DNA of 64,000 nt. It comes from an uncultured SAR86 cluster bacterium (GTDB lineage: Bacteria > Pseudomonadota > Gammaproteobacteria > Magnimaribacterales > AG-339-G14). The notes beneath the pieces were generated by a model. It saw only the letters and a program-made list of their open reading frames with translations, searched no databases and was not told where the DNA came from. The stretch is taken from assembly GCA_902523885.1 (NCBI GenBank), contig CABZAV010000001.1, forward strand, positions 248,001-312,000. The letters run 5' to 3'. Of this stretch, positions 1 through 9,558 are shown piece by piece (position 1 is the stretch's first letter; every line of letters begins with the position of its first letter). Made by a program: the position numbers and the translations under genes.

Positions 1-548
1 TTGGTGTTGATGAAGTGGGAAGAGGATCTATCGCAGGGCCAGTAGTAGCAGCAGCTATAATTTTAAAAAAAAAGGAAATATTATCTTTGAAAGATTCAAA
101 GTTATTATCTCCAAAAAAAAGACAAATATTATCTGAAGATATCAAAAAGAATTGCGTTGACTATGCCATAGCCGAAGTTTCTTCAAAAAAAATAGATAAG
201 ATAAACATAAGACAAGCTTCTCTTCTTGCAATGAAAATAGCTGTAGAAAAGTTAAAGAAAAAAAATATAGAAGTTATTGTAGACGGGGTTGATAAAATTG
301 ATATCTCACAAAAATGCAAGGCGATAGTAAAAGCAGATAATATTTACGAGGAGGTGATGGCAGCTTCAATAGTAGCCAAAGTTTATAGAGACGAATTAAT
401 GATAGATTTAGATAAAAAATATCCACAATACCTTTTTGCAAAGCACAAAGGTTATCCAACGAAAGATCATTTGCATGCACTTAAAAAGTTTGGTTCTATA
501 GAAGAACATAGAAAAACTTTTGGCCCTTTAAAAAAATTGAATGAATAA
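1..548 (+). CDS. rnhB: ribonuclease HII (5' truncated by window edge)
   Basis: RNase HII cleaves the RNA strand of RNA/DNA hybrids and starts ribonucleotide excision repair. The reading frame is open from base 3, so the beginning lies outside the window. The first visible residues, GVDEVGRGSIAGPV, are the family's N-terminal active-site motif with the paired Asp-Glu. Further along are the DSK motif, AASIVAKVYRD with its catalytic Asp, and the C-terminal HKGYPT and FGP motifs. Only a few residues should be missing. It overlaps dnaE by 8 bases, the rnhB-dnaE order common in gammaproteobacteria. Confidence 0.95.
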   Translation, partial: GVDEVGRGSIAGPVVAAAIILKKKEILSLKDSKLLSPKKRQILSEDIKKNCVDYAIAEVSSKKIDKINIRQASLLAMKIAVEKLKKKNIEVIVDGVDKIDISQKCKAIVKADNIYEEVMAASIVAKVYRDELMIDLDKKYPQYLFAKHKGYPTKDHLHALKKFGSIEEHRKTFGPLKKLNE

Positions 549-3500
549 ATATACCCATTTAAATTTGCACTCGGAATACTCCATTCAAGACGGGCTAATT
601 CGAATTCATGATCTTGCCAATAAGGCGTCTGAATTAAATTTTGAAAGTTTAGCAATTACAGACTTATCAAATTTATTTGGGTTTATTAAATTTTATAAAG
701 AATTAAGAAAAAAAGGTATAAAGCCAATTTGTGGATCAGATTTTATCCTATCTGGAGAAAATACTAATTCTGGAAATCTTCAGCTACTAGTAAAAAATCA
801 TAACGGATATAAAAATTTAATTCGTTTAATTTCTAAATCTCATACTTTGGGGAAAGTTAATGGACATCCACATATATCTGTTCAAGATTTAACAAAGTTC
901 TCTGAAGATCTCATCTTAATTACCGGAAGTATAGAAAGTCAGATTGGGCAGTCCATTTTGGCAGGAAAACAAGATATAGCTCTAAAACAAATCGAGTATC
1001 TAAGAAACATTTATAAAGACAATTTTTTCTTACAACTAACAAGAACTGGAAAAAATCAAGAAGAACTATGCAATCAAACCTTAATAGAATTTTCTAAAAA
1101 TTTAGGAATTCCAGTAGTAGCTACAAATCAAGTAAGATTTTTAGCTAAAGAAGATTTTGAAGCACATGAAACAAGAGTCTGTATACAATCCGGGCATGTT
1201 TTAGGAGACAAAAGAAGACGAAGGTTTTTTCAGGATTCTCAGTATTTTAAATCAACTGAAGAAATGAATGATCTTTTTAGCGATGTTCCTGAAGCCCTAT
1301 CGAATGCTTATGAAATTTCAAAAAAATGTAATTTGGAAGTAAAAACAGGTATTTATGTTTTACCTGATTTTAAAACTCCAAATCAATCTTCAGAAGCGGA
1401 TTATTTAAAAAACTTAATCCAAGAGGGAATAACAAAAAAACTTGAGGTACAAAAATTTTCTGAAATTCCTGATACTTATAAAGAAAGATTAGATTATGAA
1501 TTAGAAGTTATTTTAAAAATGGGTTACGAAGGATACTTTCTCATAGTTGCAGACTTCGTAAACTGGGCTAAGCATAATTCTGTCCCTGTTGGCCCAGGAA
1601 GAGGATCTGGAGCAGGCTCTCTGATAGCTTATGCGATTGGCATCACAGGTATAGATCCAATTAAATATGATCTTTTATTTGAAAGATTTTTAAATCCAGA
1701 CCGAATAAGTAATCCAGATTTTGATATAGATTTTTGCAGAGATGGAAGAGAAAAGGTAATTGAATATGTTACAGAAAAGTATGGCAAAAAGGCTGTTGCT
1801 CAAATATGTACTTTTGGCACTATGGCTGCAAGAGCTGTCGTAAGAGACGTAGCTAGAGCACAAGGCAAATCATATGGATTAGCAGATAGACTTGCAAAAA
1901 TGATTCCTTTTAGTCCAGAGATGACTCTTGAAAAGGCCCTTAAGGACAATTCTGATTTGAGACGAATTCTTAAAGTAGATGAAGATGCAGCTGAAATATT
2001 TGAAATGGCAAAAAAATTGGAGGGAATAATAAGAAATGTAGGCAAACATGCTGCGGGAGTTGTTATGGCGCCTTCGGAAATTAATGATTACTCTCCTTTG
2101 TACCTAGATGAAACAACCGACACCCTTGCTACTCAATTTGATATGAAAGATATTGAATCGGTAGGGTTACAAAAATTCGATTTTTTAGGATTAAAAACTC
2201 TTACGGTAATTAATAAAGCTATAGTCGAGATTAATAAATCAAGAAGTAAAATAAACTTGGAACCTATTGATATAGATGAAATTGATTTAGAAGACAAAGG
2301 TACTTTTAATTTATTACAAAGCGGCCTTTCAACCGCAGTATTTCAATTAGAATCAAGAGGAATCAAAGAATATATAGTTAAGTTAAAACCCAATAATTTT
2401 GAAGATATCATTGCATTAGTTGCTCTATACAGACCTGGACCTTTAGAAATGAAAATGGTTGATACGTATATAAACAGAAAGAAAGGAATAGAAAAAACTA
2501 AATATGGTGACGAACACGTAGAAAAAATTCTAAAAAATACATATGGTGTAATTGTTTATCAAGAACAAGTCATGCAATTAGCACAAGAATTTTCGGGATT
2601 TTCTTTAGGACAAGCAGATTTGTTAAGAAGGGCAATGGGTAAAAAAATACCAGAAGAAATGGAAAAACAAAGACCAGTTTTTATTGATGGAGCTAAAAAA
2701 AAGGGAAAGTCTGCAAGATTTGCAGAAGGTTTATTTGATCAAATAGAAACCTTTGCTGGTTATGGTTTTAACAAATCTCATTCGGCAGCATATGCGATGA
2801 TTTCTTATCAAACTGCTTGGTTGAAATCTCATTATCCAGCACAATTTATGGCAGCTGCATTATCTTCTGAAATGGGAGATTCTGATAAAATTCAACTTCT
2901 TCTCGATGATGTTAAGGCACTGGGCCTTAAAATTCTTCCTCCAAGTATTAATTTAAGTTTGAAGGATTTTGTTACTTTAGATAACGAGACAATCTTGTTT
3001 GGACTTGGAGCAATAAAAGGAGTTGGAGATCCAGCTATAGAAAATATCATAGAAGAAAGAACAAAAAAAACCTTTCAAAATTTGAATGAATTTGTTTCAA
3101 GAATAGATTTAAAAAAAGTTGATAAAAGGTCGCTTGAACCATTAATCAAATCTGGAGCTTTAGATAACTTTGGAGAAAATAGATTTGAAATGTTAGGAAA
3201 ATTAGAAGGAGCTTTAAAATTTGCAAGACAAAAAACTGAATTAAAAGAGAGTAAAATTAATGATTTATTTGGAGAAATAAGTTATTCAATTGAAGTTAAG
3301 GACACAAAATTGAGCAGTAAATTTCTTGAAATTGGTAAATCTAAATTAGAATTTGCTTCTTTAGGATTCTATTTAACTGCTCATCCTATGGATGAACACA
3401 GCTGGGAGGTAAGAAAGGTCGCTCCAGAACCCATCTTGTCTTTATCTTCAGGTAAACATATTCAAAGATGTTCAGGAGTTATCATCGCTTTCAAAAAAAT

Positions 3501-3993
3501 TAATACAAGGAGAGGCCCATTAGTCTTCGCTACTCTTGATGATAATTCAGATAGAATTGAGCTTGTAATTTCAGGAGACGTATTAGAAAAATTTGCGCAA
3601 CCAATAGATAATGAAAAAATATTAATAGTAGATGGCGAAATATCTATTGATAATTCTAAAGAGAGAGAAAATCTTGGCCTGGGTAAAAAAATGAATGTTT
3701 CAACAATGTTAACTTTGGAACAAGCAAGAATAAAGTTTGCAAGAAAGTTGACTATTTGTATGAATAGTGAAGATACTTCACTTTTAGACGAAAATTTAAA
3801 GGAGTTGAAGTCTTTTTCAGCAAATATTAATGAAGGATGCCCTGTAGAAATTAAATATTCTTCAAAAGTAATTGATGCAGAAATAGATGTAGGAAATGAT
3901 TTTAAAATTTTGTTGAATGACACAAATTTAAAAAAACTTGTCAAAAATTATGGTGAAAAAAATTTAGACATTAGTTACTTTACAAGGCAATAA
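541..3993 (+). CDS. dnaE: DNA polymerase III alpha subunit
   Basis: This is the replicative polymerase catalytic subunit, 1150 aa against about 1160 in E. coli. An N-terminal PHP domain (about residues 1-270, beginning THLNLHSEYS) is followed by the C-family polymerase core. The catalytic aspartates lie in NPDFDIDF at D393, D395 and D397, preceded by the GPGRGSGAGSL motif. The helix-hairpin-helix region and an OB-fold follow in the C-terminal third (RGPLVFATLDD). The ATG start overlaps the end of rnhB, and accA begins at the base after the stop codon, so the three are probably one transcript. Confidence 0.98.
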   Translation: MNKYTHLNLHSEYSIQDGLIRIHDLANKASELNFESLAITDLSNLFGFIKFYKELRKKGIKPICGSDFILSGENTNSGNLQLLVKNHNGYKNLIRLISKSHTLGKVNGHPHISVQDLTKFSEDLILITGSIESQIGQSILAGKQDIALKQIEYLRNIYKDNFFLQLTRTGKNQEELCNQTLIEFSKNLGIPVVATNQVRFLAKEDFEAHETRVCIQSGHVLGDKRRRRFFQDSQYFKSTEEMNDLFSDVPEALSNAYEISKKCNLEVKTGIYVLPDFKTPNQSSEADYLKNLIQEGITKKLEVQKFSEIPDTYKERLDYELEVILKMGYEGYFLIVADFVNWAKHNSVPVGPGRGSGAGSLIAYAIGITGIDPIKYDLLFERFLNPDRISNPDFDIDFCRDGREKVIEYVTEKYGKKAVAQICTFGTMAARAVVRDVARAQGKSYGLADRLAKMIPFSPEMTLEKALKDNSDLRRILKVDEDAAEIFEMAKKLEGIIRNVGKHAAGVVMAPSEINDYSPLYLDETTDTLATQFDMKDIESVGLQKFDFLGLKTLTVINKAIVEINKSRSKINLEPIDIDEIDLEDKGTFNLLQSGLSTAVFQLESRGIKEYIVKLKPNNFEDIIALVALYRPGPLEMKMVDTYINRKKGIEKTKYGDEHVEKILKNTYGVIVYQEQVMQLAQEFSGFSLGQADLLRRAMGKKIPEEMEKQRPVFIDGAKKKGKSARFAEGLFDQIETFAGYGFNKSHSAAYAMISYQTAWLKSHYPAQFMAAALSSEMGDSDKIQLLLDDVKALGLKILPPSINLSLKDFVTLDNETILFGLGAIKGVGDPAIENIIEERTKKTFQNLNEFVSRIDLKKVDKRSLEPLIKSGALDNFGENRFEMLGKLEGALKFARQKTELKESKINDLFGEISYSIEVKDTKLSSKFLEIGKSKLEFASLGFYLTAHPMDEHSWEVRKVAPEPILSLSSGKHIQRCSGVIIAFKKINTRRGPLVFATLDDNSDRIELVISGDVLEKFAQPIDNEKILIVDGEISIDNSKERENLGLGKKMNVSTMLTLEQARIKFARKLTICMNSEDTSLLDENLKELKSFSANINEGCPVEIKYSSKVIDAEIDVGNDFKILLNDTNLKKLVKNYGEKNLDISYFTRQ

Positions 3994-4941
3994 ATGGCGT
4001 ACACATATTTAGAATTTGAGAAACCTATCAGCGATTTAGAAAATAAAATTGAAAAACTGAGAGGTTCTGGAAATATTGGAAAAGATATAGAATCAGAAAT
4101 ATCTAAACTAAGCTCTCAGATAGAAAAGCTGACAAAAGAGGTTTACTCAAACCTATCAATCTGGCAAAAAGTGCAAGTTGCCCGACATCCTCATAGGCCT
4201 CATTTTTCTGACTATATTGAAAATATTTTTTCAGACTTTGATGAACTTCATGGAGATAGAGTTTTTGGCGAAGATAAAGCAATCATAGGAGGATTAGCGA
4301 GATTTAAGAAAAGGCCAGTTGTCGTGGTTGGACAAGAAAAAGGAAAATCTACAGAAGATAAAATTTCAAGAAATTTTGGAATGGCTCAACCTGAGGGGTA
4401 TAGGAAAACTGCTCGACTAATGAAAATGGCTGAAGATTTTGAGATGCCCTTGATTTCATTCATTGACACTCCAGGAGCTTATCCTGGGATTGAGAGTGAA
4501 GAAAGAGGAATGAGTGAAGCTATTGCTAAGAATTTAAGTCTGCTTTCGAATCTCAAAACGCCAGTAATAGTAATAATTACGGGAGAGGGAGGTTCTGGAG
4601 GAGCATTAGCAATTGGAATAGGCGACCATGTTTGTATGTTAGAGCATTCAATTTATGCAGTTGCATCTCCAGAAGCATGTGCCTCAATAGTCTGGAGAGA
4701 CGGATCTAAGGCCAAAGATGCAGCAGAAGCAATGAAAGTCGATGCCCCAAACCTTCGAAATTTAGGTCTAGTTGACGAAGTTATCGAAGAGCCCTTGGGG
4801 GGTGCTCATAGAGATATAAGAGGGATGTCAAATTCTATTTCCCAAGTTATCGAAAAAAAATTACAAACCTTCGATGAGGTTGATATTTCTGATTTGTTGA
4901 AAAAGAGATATGAAAAAATTATGTCTTATGGATCTATATAG
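3994..4941 (+). CDS. accA: acetyl-CoA carboxylase carboxyltransferase alpha subunit
   Basis: AccA and AccD transfer CO2 from carboxybiotin to acetyl-CoA, making malonyl-CoA for fatty acid synthesis. At 315 aa it is close to E. coli AccA (319). A coiled coil (about residues 5-50) precedes the crotonase-fold carboxyltransferase domain, which carries the glycine-rich GEGGSGGALAIG oxyanion region and SPEACASI. The ATG directly abuts the dnaE stop codon, the classic dnaE-accA pairing. No accD is in the window. Confidence 0.97.
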   Translation: MAYTYLEFEKPISDLENKIEKLRGSGNIGKDIESEISKLSSQIEKLTKEVYSNLSIWQKVQVARHPHRPHFSDYIENIFSDFDELHGDRVFGEDKAIIGGLARFKKRPVVVVGQEKGKSTEDKISRNFGMAQPEGYRKTARLMKMAEDFEMPLISFIDTPGAYPGIESEERGMSEAIAKNLSLLSNLKTPVIVIITGEGGSGGALAIGIGDHVCMLEHSIYAVASPEACASIVWRDGSKAKDAAEAMKVDAPNLRNLGLVDEVIEEPLGGAHRDIRGMSNSISQVIEKKLQTFDEVDISDLLKKRYEKIMSYGSI

Positions 4942-4947
4942 TAAATC

Positions 4948-5925
4948 TTGCATTCTTTAGAAGAAAAATTAAATTCCTTAATAGATAAAAAAGCAAAAAA
5001 TTATTTTGTTGCTTATAGTGGCGGCATAGATTCAACTGTTCTTTTAAATTGTGCAAATACAATTATTAAATCTCATAAAGGCTTATCTCTCATAGCATTA
5101 CATATAAATCACAATTATTCTGATGACTCCAATGCTTGGAAAAATCATTGCATCGATTTTTGCAATAAAAGAAATATAAAAATTTTAACTTTTGATTTAG
5201 ATCTTTCAAAATTAAAAGGAGCTAGTTTGGAAAATCAGTTAAGAAACTTAAGATATAAAGTTTTTGAAGAAAATATCGGGAAAGATGAAAAACTTTTTAT
5301 GGCTCATCATTTAGACGATAATGTAGAAACTTTATTTCTTAGATTATTTAGAGGAACAGGCTTAAAAGGCGCCAAATCAATCCCATTTAAAAGATCTTTG
5401 GGTAAAGGCGAGCTAGTAAGACCCTTTTTAGATGTTACTAAAAAAGATATCGAAAATTATGCAGAAGATAAAGAATTGGATTTTATAAGTGATAAATCAA
5501 ATGAAGATGTTAACTTTGATAGAAATTTTATAAGAAATGAAATTATTCCTTTGATTAAAAAACGATGGCCAAAATATAACCATAATATAAAAAAGTTTAT
5601 TTCAAATGCGAATGAATCTTATGGGATTATAAAGAATCAAACTGAAATTGATTTTAGTGCAGTTTCTTCTAATAAAAAAAATCAAATTTTCCTGTCAAAA
5701 TTAATTGCTTTACCTAAAAATAGACAGAAAAATATAATTATTTTTTGGATAGATACCTTAAACTTGAACCCACCTAACGGTAAAGTATTAAATGAAATTG
5801 TAGATAAATTTGTATTCGCTGCAAAAGATAAAAATCCAATTTTTTTTTGGGGAACCAAAGAAAAAAAAGGTTCGGTGTGTTTAAAAATCAAGAAAGATAA
5901 TCTAATTGCTAAATCAATATCCTGA
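4948..5925 (+). CDS. tilS: tRNA(Ile)-lysidine synthase, short form
   Basis: TilS converts C34 of tRNA-Ile(CAU) to lysidine so that it reads AUA and is charged with isoleucine. The PP-loop ATP-binding motif SGGIDS is at residues 24-29 and the HHLDDNVET motif follows. The start must be TTG at 4948: an in-frame stop lies at 4942 and no other start codon precedes the PP-loop. At 325 aa it is much shorter than E. coli TilS (432), so part of the C-terminal tRNA-binding region is reduced or missing. It overlaps the convergent leuA by 12 bases. Confidence 0.9.
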   Translation: MHSLEEKLNSLIDKKAKNYFVAYSGGIDSTVLLNCANTIIKSHKGLSLIALHINHNYSDDSNAWKNHCIDFCNKRNIKILTFDLDLSKLKGASLENQLRNLRYKVFEENIGKDEKLFMAHHLDDNVETLFLRLFRGTGLKGAKSIPFKRSLGKGELVRPFLDVTKKDIENYAEDKELDFISDKSNEDVNFDRNFIRNEIIPLIKKRWPKYNHNIKKFISNANESYGIIKNQTEIDFSAVSSNKKNQIFLSKLIALPKNRQKNIIIFWIDTLNLNPPNGKVLNEIVDKFVFAAKDKNPIFFWGTKEKKGSVCLKIKKDNLIAKSIS

Positions 5926-7596
5926 TCTATTGATTCCGTTAATAATTGCTTGAAAAGACGCAACCACGGTATTTGGATTTATCCCTATGCCCCAAAAGGT
6001 TTTATCTTTGATCGAAAGTTCAATATATGCGGCTGCGGATGCATCAGATCCAGATGAAATAGCGTTTTGTTGATAATCAGAAACCTTTAAATTAAATTTA
6101 AATTTACTTGATAAGGCGTCAATAAAAGAATCTATCGGTCCATTTCCTTTGCCATACAATTTTGTGTCTTTACCATTAATTTTTAGATTAAGATTTATTT
6201 CATCTATTTGCTTATTGTTTTCATCAATTTTAGAAATAATTTCATGATTTAAATACTCACACTTTCCAATAACTTCTATGTAAGTTTTATTAAAAGTTTC
6301 CCAAATTAAATCAGCTTCAAGCTCTTTTCCAGTTTCATCTGCTATCTTTTGAATGATCCCTGAAAAATCTATTTGTAAGCGTCTAGGCAAAGATAATCCG
6401 TGATCTTTTTCTATAATATATGCCACACCACCTTTTCCAGATTGACTATTTATTCGGATAACAGCTTCATAATTTCTACCCACGTCTTCAGGATCTATTG
6501 GAAGATAAGGAACTCTCCACTTAGGGTCATTTGTTTCTCTCATTGCATCGAAACCTTTTTTTATTGCATCTTGATGAGATCCAGAAAAAGCAGTGAAAAC
6601 TAAATCTCCAGCGTAAGGATGTCTTGGGTGAATTGGAAGTTGATTACAATATTCAACTTCTCGCATCACCTTATTGATATCTGAAAAATCAAGTTTAGGA
6701 TCTACCCCTTGAGTTAATTGATTAAGTGCTAATGAAACAATATCTACATTTCCTGTTCTTTCTCCGTTTCCAAAAAGCGTTCCTTCTATTCTGTCGGCAC
6801 CAGCCATTAATCCCAATTCTGCTGCGGCGATTCCAGTTCCTCTATCATTGTGAGGATGAAGGCTTACCAAAACGTTTTCTCTCTGATCTAAATTACGGCA
6901 CATCCATTCTATTTGATCTGCATAAATATTTGGCGACGCTAGTTCCACAGTTGCTGGAAGATTCATAATAGTTTTGAGTTCTTTACTTGGCTTCCATATT
7001 TGATTTACCTCGTTACATACCTCAACAGCATACTCTAACTCGGTTCCAGTAAAGCTTTCAGGACTATATTCAAATTGCCAGTTTGTATTTTTATTTTCGT
7101 CTGCAAGTAACTTTACAAGTTTTGCACCATCGGTAGCTATTTTTAAAATACCTTTTTTATCCTGTCTGAAGACGACTTCTCTTTGCAAAGAAGAAGTAGA
7201 ATTATATAAATGTAAAATTACATTTTCTGCTCCTTTTACAGACTCGAATGTCCTTTTGATTAAATGTTCTCTAGCTTGCGTCAAAACCTGAATTTTAACG
7301 TCATTAGGAATGAGTTTTTTTTCAATTAGTTCTCTTACGAAACTAAATTCTGTATCTGAAGCTGAAGGAAATCCTACTTCAATTTCTTTAAAACCTAAAT
7401 TAACCAACATAGAAAAAAACCTTAATTTTTTTTCCATTCCCATTGGCTCAATCAAAGATTGATTCCCATCTCTTAAATCTACACTACACCAAATTGGCGA
7501 CTTGATTATCTGTTTTGTAGGCCAAGTTCTATCGTCAAGCGCAATGACCTTGAAAGGGGAATATTTATTTACGGAGCTATTTACTATTTCTTTCAA
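5914..7596 (-). CDS. leuA: 2-isopropylmalate synthase (long, LeuA type 2)
   Basis: LeuA condenses acetyl-CoA with 2-oxoisovalerate, the committed step of leucine synthesis. At 560 aa it is the long type also found in Pseudomonas, actinobacteria and yeast. The catalytic LRDGNQ motif is at 41-46 and the metal-binding HPHND at 247-251. The C-terminal third (about 430-560) is the LeuA allosteric dimer domain, with GSDASAAAYIEL. The start is TTG; the sequence upstream of YSPF is as long as in relatives, and no in-frame ATG is closer. No leader peptide with leucine codons is visible in the 45-base gap upstream. Confidence 0.94.
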   Translation of the reverse strand: MKEIVNSSVNKYSPFKVIALDDRTWPTKQIIKSPIWCSVDLRDGNQSLIEPMGMEKKLRFFSMLVNLGFKEIEVGFPSASDTEFSFVRELIEKKLIPNDVKIQVLTQAREHLIKRTFESVKGAENVILHLYNSTSSLQREVVFRQDKKGILKIATDGAKLVKLLADENKNTNWQFEYSPESFTGTELEYAVEVCNEVNQIWKPSKELKTIMNLPATVELASPNIYADQIEWMCRNLDQRENVLVSLHPHNDRGTGIAAAELGLMAGADRIEGTLFGNGERTGNVDIVSLALNQLTQGVDPKLDFSDINKVMREVEYCNQLPIHPRHPYAGDLVFTAFSGSHQDAIKKGFDAMRETNDPKWRVPYLPIDPEDVGRNYEAVIRINSQSGKGGVAYIIEKDHGLSLPRRLQIDFSGIIQKIADETGKELEADLIWETFNKTYIEVIGKCEYLNHEIISKIDENNKQIDEINLNLKINGKDTKLYGKGNGPIDSFIDALSSKFKFNLKVSDYQQNAISSGSDASAAAYIELSIKDKTFWGIGINPNTVVASFQAIINGINRSGY

Positions 7597-7641
7597 TCTT
7601 TTTCTTCATTTTATTCTAAAATAACATATAGAAACGGCATT

Positions 7642-7935
7642 ATGAACGCAGACGAAAGTTTTATAAAGGAAGTAGGAATCCAATATTGGAAGTTGAATGA
7701 CAACTTTAAATTTAAAAATAATAAAATAAAACCTAATAAACATATTAATTTTTCCCAAACTGAATCAGAATTTTTATTTTCAGTTTCTAAAGCTTTTGGA
7801 CTGGATTTTCAATTAAAAGATTCATTAAAAATATACAAATTCTTAACGGAAAATAAACTTTTGAAAGAGGTTAATATAAACAAACTAATGAAGGACCCAG
7901 ATGCAAAAAGAAAAATTTGGATCGAAAACTCTTAA
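7642..7935 (+). CDS. holD: probable DNA polymerase III psi subunit (HolD-like)
   Basis: This is a 97-aa protein directly before rimI, the position of holD in E. coli. Its N-terminus, FIKEVGIQYWKL with G12, I13 and W16, resembles the psi-subunit N-terminal peptide (LQQLGITQWSL in E. coli), which contacts the clamp loader. The Trp near the C-terminus (KIWIEN) also has a counterpart in psi. The rest is too diverged to assign by eye. HolC, the chi partner of psi, is present in this window. HolD evolves fast and is often left as hypothetical. The name rests on position plus a short motif, so it is probable rather than certain. Confidence 0.55.
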   Translation: MNADESFIKEVGIQYWKLNDNFKFKNNKIKPNKHINFSQTESEFLFSVSKAFGLDFQLKDSLKIYKFLTENKLLKEVNINKLMKDPDAKRKIWIENS

Positions 7936-8440
7936 TATAAAAAAAATGACCTTCAAAGATTTGGAGGATGTTTATGAGATTGAAAAGCTTTCCAATCCAA
8001 CTCCGTGGAGCCAAACCAGCTTTTCAGACTGTCTTAAGGGTTTTTATCAAAACTTAATTATTACATTAGACTCAGAAACTATTGCTTTTTGTATTATGAC
8101 TATTAATTTTACTGAATCACACTTACTTAATATCTCAGTGCATCCAAACTACAGACATAAAGGTATTGGAGCTATTTTATTAAAAACATCAGAAAAAAAA
8201 TCTGTTAACAAAGGGGTTTCAGATATTTTTTTAGAAGTAAGAGAGTCAAATAAAAATGCCATTTCATTTTATAAAAAAAATGGATATAAATATGTGGGGA
8301 TTAGAAAAAATTACTATAAAAATAGCTCAGGAAGAGAGGATGGATTGATATTTACCAAACATTTAAAAATTAGTAAATTAAACAGCCTTTATAATCAAAT
8401 GACATATATGATTACGAGTATTTTAAAAATTAAAAATTAA
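7901..8440 (+). CDS. rimI: ribosomal protein S18-alanine N-acetyltransferase
   Basis: RimI acetylates the N-terminal alanine of ribosomal protein S18. It is a single GNAT domain, with the substrate-side motif NPTPWSQTSF, the acetyl-CoA loop HKGIGAILL and the conserved C-terminal KNYYKNSSGREDGL. The ATG at 7901 lies inside the upstream gene (35-base overlap) and follows an AAGGA-like ribosome site. A second ATG at 7946 lacks such a site and would shorten the N-terminus relative to E. coli RimI. A C-terminal tail of about 25 residues after the domain is unusual. Confidence 0.88.
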   Translation: MQKEKFGSKTLNIKKMTFKDLEDVYEIEKLSNPTPWSQTSFSDCLKGFYQNLIITLDSETIAFCIMTINFTESHLLNISVHPNYRHKGIGAILLKTSEKKSVNKGVSDIFLEVRESNKNAISFYKKNGYKYVGIRKNYYKNSSGREDGLIFTKHLKISKLNSLYNQMTYMITSILKIKN

Positions 8441-8451
8441 CTGGGGTAAAA

Positions 8452-9492
8452 ATGGAGTATAGAAAGTTAGGGAATACTAATATAGAAGTAAGTGTTATCT
8501 GTTTAGGAACTATGACCTGGGGTCAACAAAATACAGAAGAAGAAGGTCACGAACAGATGGATTATGCGGTTGATCAAGGAATAAATTTCTTTGATACAGC
8601 TGAACTTTATGCGATACCTCCTAAAGAAGAAACTCAAGGAAGTACAGAAGAAATCATTGGATCTTGGTTCAAGAAAAATAAAAATAGAGATAAAATTATA
8701 TTAGCTACTAAAGTCGCAGGGAGAAGCGGCATGAGGTGGTTTAGAGGTGGCGAGACCAGATTAGATAAAAAAAATATTGAAGCAGCCGTTGAAGGAAGTT
8801 TAAAAAGACTAAATACCGATTACATAGATTTATATCAACTACACTGGCCGGATAGACCATTAAATATTTTTGGTGGAGGATTGGGGGCTTATAAGCATTA
8901 CGATTTAGAAAGTATCGAGATTTCAGAAACATTAGAAGTATTATCGGAAATTGTAAAGACAGGAAAAGTCAGAAATATAGCACTTTCAAATGAAACCCCG
9001 TGGGGTCTTTCTGAATTTATTAATAAATCTGAAATGCTAAATTTTCCAAGAGTTCAATCTGTTCAAAATGCATATAACCTTCTTAATAGGACCTATGAAT
9101 ATGGGATGTCTGAATTTGCTCATAGGTCTTCAGTGGGGCTCCTTGCATATTCACCTTTAGCACAAGGATATTTGTCGGGAAAATATTTAAATGGAGCCAT
9201 GCCTAAGGGCTCTCGAACTCAGTTATTCGGCAGGGGCCAAAGATATGAGACTCCTGCTGCTGAAAAGTCTATTCAAGCATATGTTGATTATGCAGAAAAA
9301 ATTGGTATGGATCCTTCCGTTATGGCAAATGCTTTTGTGAACTCCAGAGAATTTGTAACGTCAAATATTATAGGCGCGACAACAATGGAGCAATTGAAAC
9401 TTGCGGTTGGTAGTTGGGAAGTAAAATTATCTGAAGAAGATTTTAAAGAATTTGACATGATACATGCAGCATGCCCAAATCCTTGTCCTTAA
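8452..9492 (+). CDS. tas: NADP(H)-dependent aldo-keto reductase, Tas type
   Basis: This 346-aa aldo-keto reductase matches E. coli Tas in length and along most of its sequence (YRKLGNTNIEVSVICLGTMT at the N-terminus, then ETQGSTEE, LYQLHWPDRP, LLAYSPLAQGYLSGKYLNGA, GATTMEQL). The AKR active site is visible, with D48, Y53, a Lys in LATKVAG and a His in QLHWP. It probably reduces aldehydes or ketones in the cytoplasm. The natural substrate of Tas is not settled, and the neighbours do not point to one. It starts 11 bases after rimI behind a weak GGGG site. Confidence 0.9.
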   Translation: MEYRKLGNTNIEVSVICLGTMTWGQQNTEEEGHEQMDYAVDQGINFFDTAELYAIPPKEETQGSTEEIIGSWFKKNKNRDKIILATKVAGRSGMRWFRGGETRLDKKNIEAAVEGSLKRLNTDYIDLYQLHWPDRPLNIFGGGLGAYKHYDLESIEISETLEVLSEIVKTGKVRNIALSNETPWGLSEFINKSEMLNFPRVQSVQNAYNLLNRTYEYGMSEFAHRSSVGLLAYSPLAQGYLSGKYLNGAMPKGSRTQLFGRGQRYETPAAEKSIQAYVDYAEKIGMDPSVMANAFVNSREFVTSNIIGATTMEQLKLAVGSWEVKLSEEDFKEFDMIHAACPNPCP

Positions 9493-9525
9493 AATCATTA
9501 AAATAGATTCAGTTTCTCTTAGGGG

Positions 9526-9558
9526 AATAATTTTCGGTAATTATTTAAATTTTTTTTT
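9526..9558 (+). terminator. possible intrinsic terminator after tas
   Basis: A 7-bp all-AT stem (9526-9532 with 9539-9545, loop TTCGGT) is followed by a run of nine T at 9550-9558. The weak stem makes termination uncertain. The T-run runs directly into the ATG of the acetyltransferase gene, leaving no ribosome-binding site. Confidence 0.35.

Noticed and set aside
1800-2045. Long antisense open frames inside dnaE, infB, nusA, ftsH and other genes.
   Set aside because: They mirror the codon pattern of the real genes, have no family motifs or ribosome sites, and lie fully inside conserved coding sequence.
5914-7596. The 560-aa LeuA as a gene acquired from actinobacteria or yeast.
   Set aside because: The same long type is normal in Pseudomonas, so length alone is no evidence of transfer.
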